Shown here: piece by piece, positions 1-5,065 of the stretch
Layout: each line of letters opens with the position of its first letter
Position numbering within the stretch: the first letter of the stretch is position 1
Source: Candidatus Limnocylindria bacterium
GTDB lineage: Bacteria; Chloroflexota; Limnocylindria; QHBO01
NCBI GenBank assembly: GCA_030146365.1
Contig: JASLBU010000245.1
Location: forward strand, 1-5,065
Reading direction: 5' to 3'
DNA length: 5,065 nucleotides
Position numbers and translations under genes: made by a program
The notes under the pieces: generated by a model
What the model was told of the DNA's origin: nothing
Database searches by the model: none
Seen by the model: the letters and a program-made list of their open reading frames with translations, nothing else

Positions 1-104
1 TCAAGGATGCGCTCTGTCAGTAGATGCTCCTGCTCAAAGAGCTGCTCGAACGCCGGCAACTTCTGCGCCGTCGCCGCTCGTACCGCTTGCTGATCGGTCG
101 CCAT
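1..104 (-). CDS. Unrecognised protein, N-terminal fragment, divergent from the glycosidase operon
   Basis: An open frame on the minus strand starts at an ATG at 104-102 and continues off the left edge, giving 34 complete codons. The protein begins MATDQQAVRAATAQKLPAFE and continues through a segment rich in Gln, Glu and Leu that looks helical and soluble, with no signal peptide. Support for a real gene: a purine-rich AGGAG lies upstream (120-116, 11-base spacer, slightly long), and by hand count 24 of the 33 codons after the start end in G or C, like the neighbouring genes. The frame stays open well upstream (a GTG at 143-141 is in frame), but the ATG is the only start with a Shine-Dalgarno match. 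I do not recognise the family; the visible part is too short. Its divergent position means it may share the intergenic control region with the glycosidase genes, but nothing here shows it is a regulator. Confidence 0.5.
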   Translation of the reverse strand, partial: MATDQQAVRAATAQKLPAFEQLFEQEHLLTERIL

Positions 105-115
105 GAGTGGTCGCT

Positions 116-120
116 CTCCT
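116..120 (-). promoter_or_regulatory. Ribosome-binding site of the divergent minus-strand gene
   Basis: On the minus strand the run GAGGAGAG includes AGGAG, placed 11 bases before the ATG at 104. The spacing is longer than ideal, but this is the only purine-rich match near a start in this frame, and it decides the ATG over the upstream in-frame GTG at 143-141. Confidence 0.4.
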
Positions 121-391
121 CTAATGTCGATGGCCAGACGCACCTTCTCCGCCAGGCATCGCCCGCCAATCCACAGCCTGATATGATGCCCGCGCCGCTT
201 AACCCATTCAGATGCTGAGCGGAACCCAGCTATTACGGTAGACGAGCCACGTTCACCTGTCAAACACGCCTGACGACGTCCTTGTCGCCCCCTCTCGCTC
301 ATAGAGGACTGTACAGCTATTAGGTTCTCGCGTTACATAGATATCAGGACCATCACGCACTACCTCATCGAGTTCCGAAATTTCATCGTGG

Positions 392-405
392 GCGGTTCGA
401 ACCGC
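392..405. promoter_or_regulatory. Perfect 14-base palindrome, candidate operator
   Basis: GCGGTTCGAACCGC is an uninterrupted perfect palindrome with a central CG, ending 44 bases before the ATG of the GH63-like gene. Symmetric even-length sites with a central CG are typical of LacI/GalR-family repressors, which often control sugar-utilisation genes, so a repressor site for this operon is a reasonable inference. No regulator gene and no second copy are seen in the window. It is not a tRNA T-arm, although GGTTCGAA resembles one: the flanking bases do not pair around a seven-base loop. Confidence 0.4.
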
Positions 406-438
406 TACATCTACCAGGAGCGCGCCGCGGGTCCTGGC

Positions 439-443
439 GGAGG
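439..443 (+). promoter_or_regulatory. Ribosome-binding site of the GH63-like gene
   Basis: GGAGG is a near-perfect Shine-Dalgarno core with a six-base spacer to the ATG at 450. The frame is open upstream back to a TAG at 321-323, but no ATG, GTG or TTG start lies in that stretch, so this site and ATG fix the start of the gene. Confidence 0.8.
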
Positions 444-449
444 CAACGC

Positions 450-3140
<2,691 letters not shown>

Positions 3141-3146
3141 GTCGGT

Positions 3147-3160
3147 AAAGGACGAAAGGA
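3147..3160 (+). promoter_or_regulatory. Tandem Shine-Dalgarno-like sites before the debranching-enzyme gene
   Basis: AAAGGA occurs twice in the 26-base gap, at 3147-3152 and 3155-3160. The second copy, with a six-base spacer to GTG at 3167, is ideally placed and decides this non-ATG start. An in-frame TAA at 3146-3148 rules out any start further upstream. The gap has no room for a terminator or a separate promoter, so the gene is most likely co-transcribed with the GH63-like gene. Confidence 0.75.
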
Positions 3161-3166
3161 CCGCCC

Positions 3167-5065
3167 GTGTCGTCGACGCGCTCGTCCAACGCGACCAGCG
3201 TTCTTACCAAGCCGTGGATTCGCTTCGGCCGGGCGATATGCGGCGATCTATCGTCCGGGCTGCGACGCGAGTGGCTCATCACCAACGGAATCGGCGGCTA
3301 TGCATCCGGCACACTGGCGGGCATCAATACCCGGCGCTATCACGGACTTCTGGTCGCCGCGCTAGCGCCGCCGGTTCAACGTACGGTCCTCGTCGCCGGG
3401 ATGGTCGAGCACGCAGCGTACGCGGGCGGTACGTATCCACTGTTCACGCTCGAGTACGGGGACGGCACCATCGACGGACACGGCTATCGCCATCTCGAGG
3501 CTTTCCATCTTGAGGGCACGCTCCCCGTCTGGCGATTTGCCATCGCCGACGCCCTCATTGAGCGCCGGCACTGGATGGTTCATGGCGAAAACACCACCGT
3601 GCTCTCCTACCGCCTTGAGCGCGCCTCGGGCGTCGTCGAACTAGACCTGACACCGCTTATCACCTACCGCGACTTCCACGCCCTCTCCTCCGGCGAGGGC
3701 TGGTCGCCGGCCATCGAGCCGTCGGACAAAGGGTTCCTGGCTCACGCGTTCGCCGATGCAGCGCCGTATCGCATCGAGGCGAGCAGCGGCGAGTTCACGC
3801 CCGGTGGGAATTGGTACTGGAACTTCCTCCATCGCGAGGAGACGGCACGTGGGATGGACGACCGCGCCGATCAATTCGCGCCAGGCACATTCCAGGTGTC
3901 GCTCCGACCTGGCGAGCAGATGCATCTCGTCCTCACCACCTCTCAGCAGACTGCAACCACCCGTCCCTCCTCGCTGGAGGCGGAACGGGCTCGCCAGTCG
4001 GACATTTTGACTCGAGCCGGTGTCGATGAGGCCGAGCCCACGGTGCAGCAGTTGACGCTCGCCGCCGACCAGTTCGTGGTGCGCCGCGGCGGCGATGCCA
4101 CCCTCGCCGGCAAGACGGTGATCGCCGGCTTCCATTGGTTCAACGACTGGGGCCGAGACACCATGATCTCCCTTCCCGGTCTGACGATGGTAACGGGGCG
4201 CACCAACGAGGCGGCCGACATCCTACGCACGTTTGCCCAATATGTCGTCGACGGTCTGCTGCCCAACAACTTCCCCGACCAATCCGGCGCCATTCCCGGC
4301 TATAACACCGCCGACGCCACCCTCTGGTATGTCCTCGCCATCCGGGCTTACTTCCAGGCGACCGGTGACACCAATCTCGTGTCAGAACTGCTGCCGACAG
4401 TCGACGACATCGTCGCCCATCACATCGCCGGCACCCGGTTCGGCATCGGGGTTGACCCTGTCGACGGCCTTCTCTGCGCCGGGGAGGAGGGATGGCAAAT
4501 CACGTGGATGGACGCCAAGATCGGCGACTGGGTGGTCACACCGCGCATTGGCAAGCCAGTCGAAATCAACGCCCTCTGGTACAACGCGCTCCAGACGCTC
4601 GCTGAGTTTCACGAGGTTTCCGATCCGCAGACAGCCGCCTCATACCGCCTGCGGGCAGACTCCGTCCGTGAAGCTTTTCGGCAGCGCTTCCAGAGTCCCG
4701 ATTTTCTCTGGTTGGCAGATGTCGTGGATGGCCCAGCCGGTGATGTTTGGACACTGCGACCAAATCAGATTCTCGCCCTCTCGCTGCCGTTTCCCTTGCT
4801 CGGGGGTGAAGAGGCGCGCGCCGTCGTCGACGCCGTCGGACGTTCCCTGCTCACCAGCTTCGGTCTCCGGTCACTTGACCCCGACCATCCCGATTATCGA
4901 GGCACCTATGCTGGCAACGCATTCCAGCGCGACGGCGGGTACCATCAAGGTCCGGTCTGGACGTGGCTCGCCGGCCCCTTCGCCGAAGCACATTACCGAG
5001 CGTGGGGCGATCCCGTGGCGGCGCTAGACTGGCTCCGCCCTTTCTCCGACCATTTCTTTGATGCC
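3167..5065 (+). CDS. Glycogen debranching enzyme, bacterial/archaeal GDE type (GH133, amylo-alpha-1,6-glucosidase), 3' end cut off
   Basis: An open frame of 633 codons starts at GTG and runs to the right edge without a stop. GDE-type proteins hydrolyse alpha-1,6-linked glucose at branch points of glycogen and related glucans. Residues about 20-280 match the GDE N-terminal domain: REWLITNGIGGYASG (34-48), then NTRRYHGLLVAAL (54-66) and GYRHLEAFHLEGTLPVW (106-122). The C-terminal (alpha/alpha)6 catalytic domain starts near 295: AGFHWFNDWGRDTMISLPGL (320-339), LPNNFPDQSGAIPGYNTADA (365-384), WMDAKIGDWVVTPRIGKPVE (447-466) followed by INALWYNAL, and GYHQGPVWTWLAGPF (591-605). Acidic residues in the WGRD (Asp331) and WMDAK/PVE segments (Asp449, Glu466) are conserved in the family; their exact catalytic roles are not established here. 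Family proteins usually end some 45-70 residues further on, so little is missing. GTG is the only possible start: TAA lies just upstream in frame and the first internal Met is residue 79, beyond the first conserved motif. There is no signal peptide; cytoplasmic. Probably an operon with the preceding gene. Confidence 0.93.
   Translation, partial: MSSTRSSNATSVLTKPWIRFGRAICGDLSSGLRREWLITNGIGGYASGTLAGINTRRYHGLLVAALAPPVQRTVLVAGMVEHAAYAGGTYPLFTLEYGDGTIDGHGYRHLEAFHLEGTLPVWRFAIADALIERRHWMVHGENTTVLSYRLERASGVVELDLTPLITYRDFHALSSGEGWSPAIEPSDKGFLAHAFADAAPYRIEASSGEFTPGGNWYWNFLHREETARGMDDRADQFAPGTFQVSLRPGEQMHLVLTTSQQTATTRPSSLEAERARQSDILTRAGVDEAEPTVQQLTLAADQFVVRRGGDATLAGKTVIAGFHWFNDWGRDTMISLPGLTMVTGRTNEAADILRTFAQYVVDGLLPNNFPDQSGAIPGYNTADATLWYVLAIRAYFQATGDTNLVSELLPTVDDIVAHHIAGTRFGIGVDPVDGLLCAGEEGWQITWMDAKIGDWVVTPRIGKPVEINALWYNALQTLAEFHEVSDPQTAASYRLRADSVREAFRQRFQSPDFLWLADVVDGPAGDVWTLRPNQILALSLPFPLLGGEEARAVVDAVGRSLLTSFGLRSLDPDHPDYRGTYAGNAFQRDGGYHQGPVWTWLAGPFAEAHYRAWGDPVAALDWLRPFSDHFFDA

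Larger units (their letters stand above)
105..449. other. Divergent intergenic region, about 345 bases
   Basis: This stretch separates the minus-strand gene from the GH63-like gene and is visibly less GC-rich than the coding regions, especially at about 300-385. It must hold promoters for both directions, but I see no convincing -35/-10 pair. It contains a perfect 14-base palindrome at 392-405, a short inverted repeat CCTCT/AGAGG (291-295 and 303-307, 7-base loop), and the 8-base palindrome CTGTACAG at 309-316. A minus-strand frame of 69-73 codons (stop at 255-253, ATG at 462 or GTG at 474) crosses it; its middle resembles a Phd/YefM antitoxin core, but its third-position GC is low and it overlaps the start of the next gene, so I do not call it as a gene. 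No tRNA, riboswitch or terminator is evident. Confidence 0.6.

Noticed and set aside
24..218. Plus-strand 64-codon frame opposite the divergent gene
   Set aside because: Its Arg- and Leu-rich sequence is what results from reading the complement of the minus-strand gene, it has no ribosome-binding site, and it spills into intergenic DNA.
310..339. Possible promoter TGTACA (310-315) and TACATA (334-339), 18-base spacer
   Set aside because: Matches are only about 4 of 6 and 3 of 6 to the sigma-70 consensus, no better than chance in this less GC-rich stretch.
391..407. tRNA T-arm-like GGTTCGAAC
   Set aside because: With a standard seven-base T-loop the flanking bases do not form a five-pair stem, and no tRNA body precedes it; the palindrome explanation fits better.
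4233..5027. Plus-strand frame of 264 codons inside the debranching-enzyme gene
   Set aside because: It is Ser/Thr/Pro-rich shadow translation; the frame from 3167 contains every hallmark motif of the debranching enzyme across this region.

Overview
The window is GC-rich (about 60% by eye, not counted) bacterial DNA. It is dominated by two large plus-strand carbohydrate-active-enzyme genes in a tight operon-like pair. Both proteins look intact and strongly conserved, with no signal peptide or membrane segment, so they should act in the cytoplasm. The family pairing (a roughly 900-residue GH63/MGH1-like glucosidase followed by a bacterial-type glycogen debranching enzyme) and the codon use recall Chloroflexota and similar high-GC environmental lineages. 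That taxonomic guess rests on family memory only; there is no rRNA or other marker here.

Layout. Positions 1-104 hold the start of a minus-strand gene that runs off the left edge; I do not recognise its product. Positions 105-449 form a divergent intergenic region of about 345 bases. It contains ribosome-binding sites for both flanking genes, a perfect 14-base palindrome (392-405) that is a good operator candidate, and a doubtful small minus-strand reading frame that resembles a Phd/YefM antitoxin core. Positions 450-3140 encode the GH63-like glucosidase (896 aa). After a 26-base gap carrying two Shine-Dalgarno-like repeats, a GTG at 3167 opens the debranching enzyme (GH133, amylo-alpha-1,6-glucosidase type), which runs off the right edge after 633 codons, probably with only some 45-70 residues missing.

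How they work together. The second enzyme should remove alpha-1,6-linked glucose stubs from glycogen or a similar alpha-glucan. The first is an inverting exo-acting alpha-glycosidase by family, with unproven substrate. Close coupling suggests joint use in intracellular alpha-glucan or glucoside turnover, possibly controlled through the palindrome upstream. I found no mobile element, CRISPR array, RNA gene or clearly novel system; the most open questions are the substrate of the GH63-like protein, the palindrome, and the small minus-strand frame.
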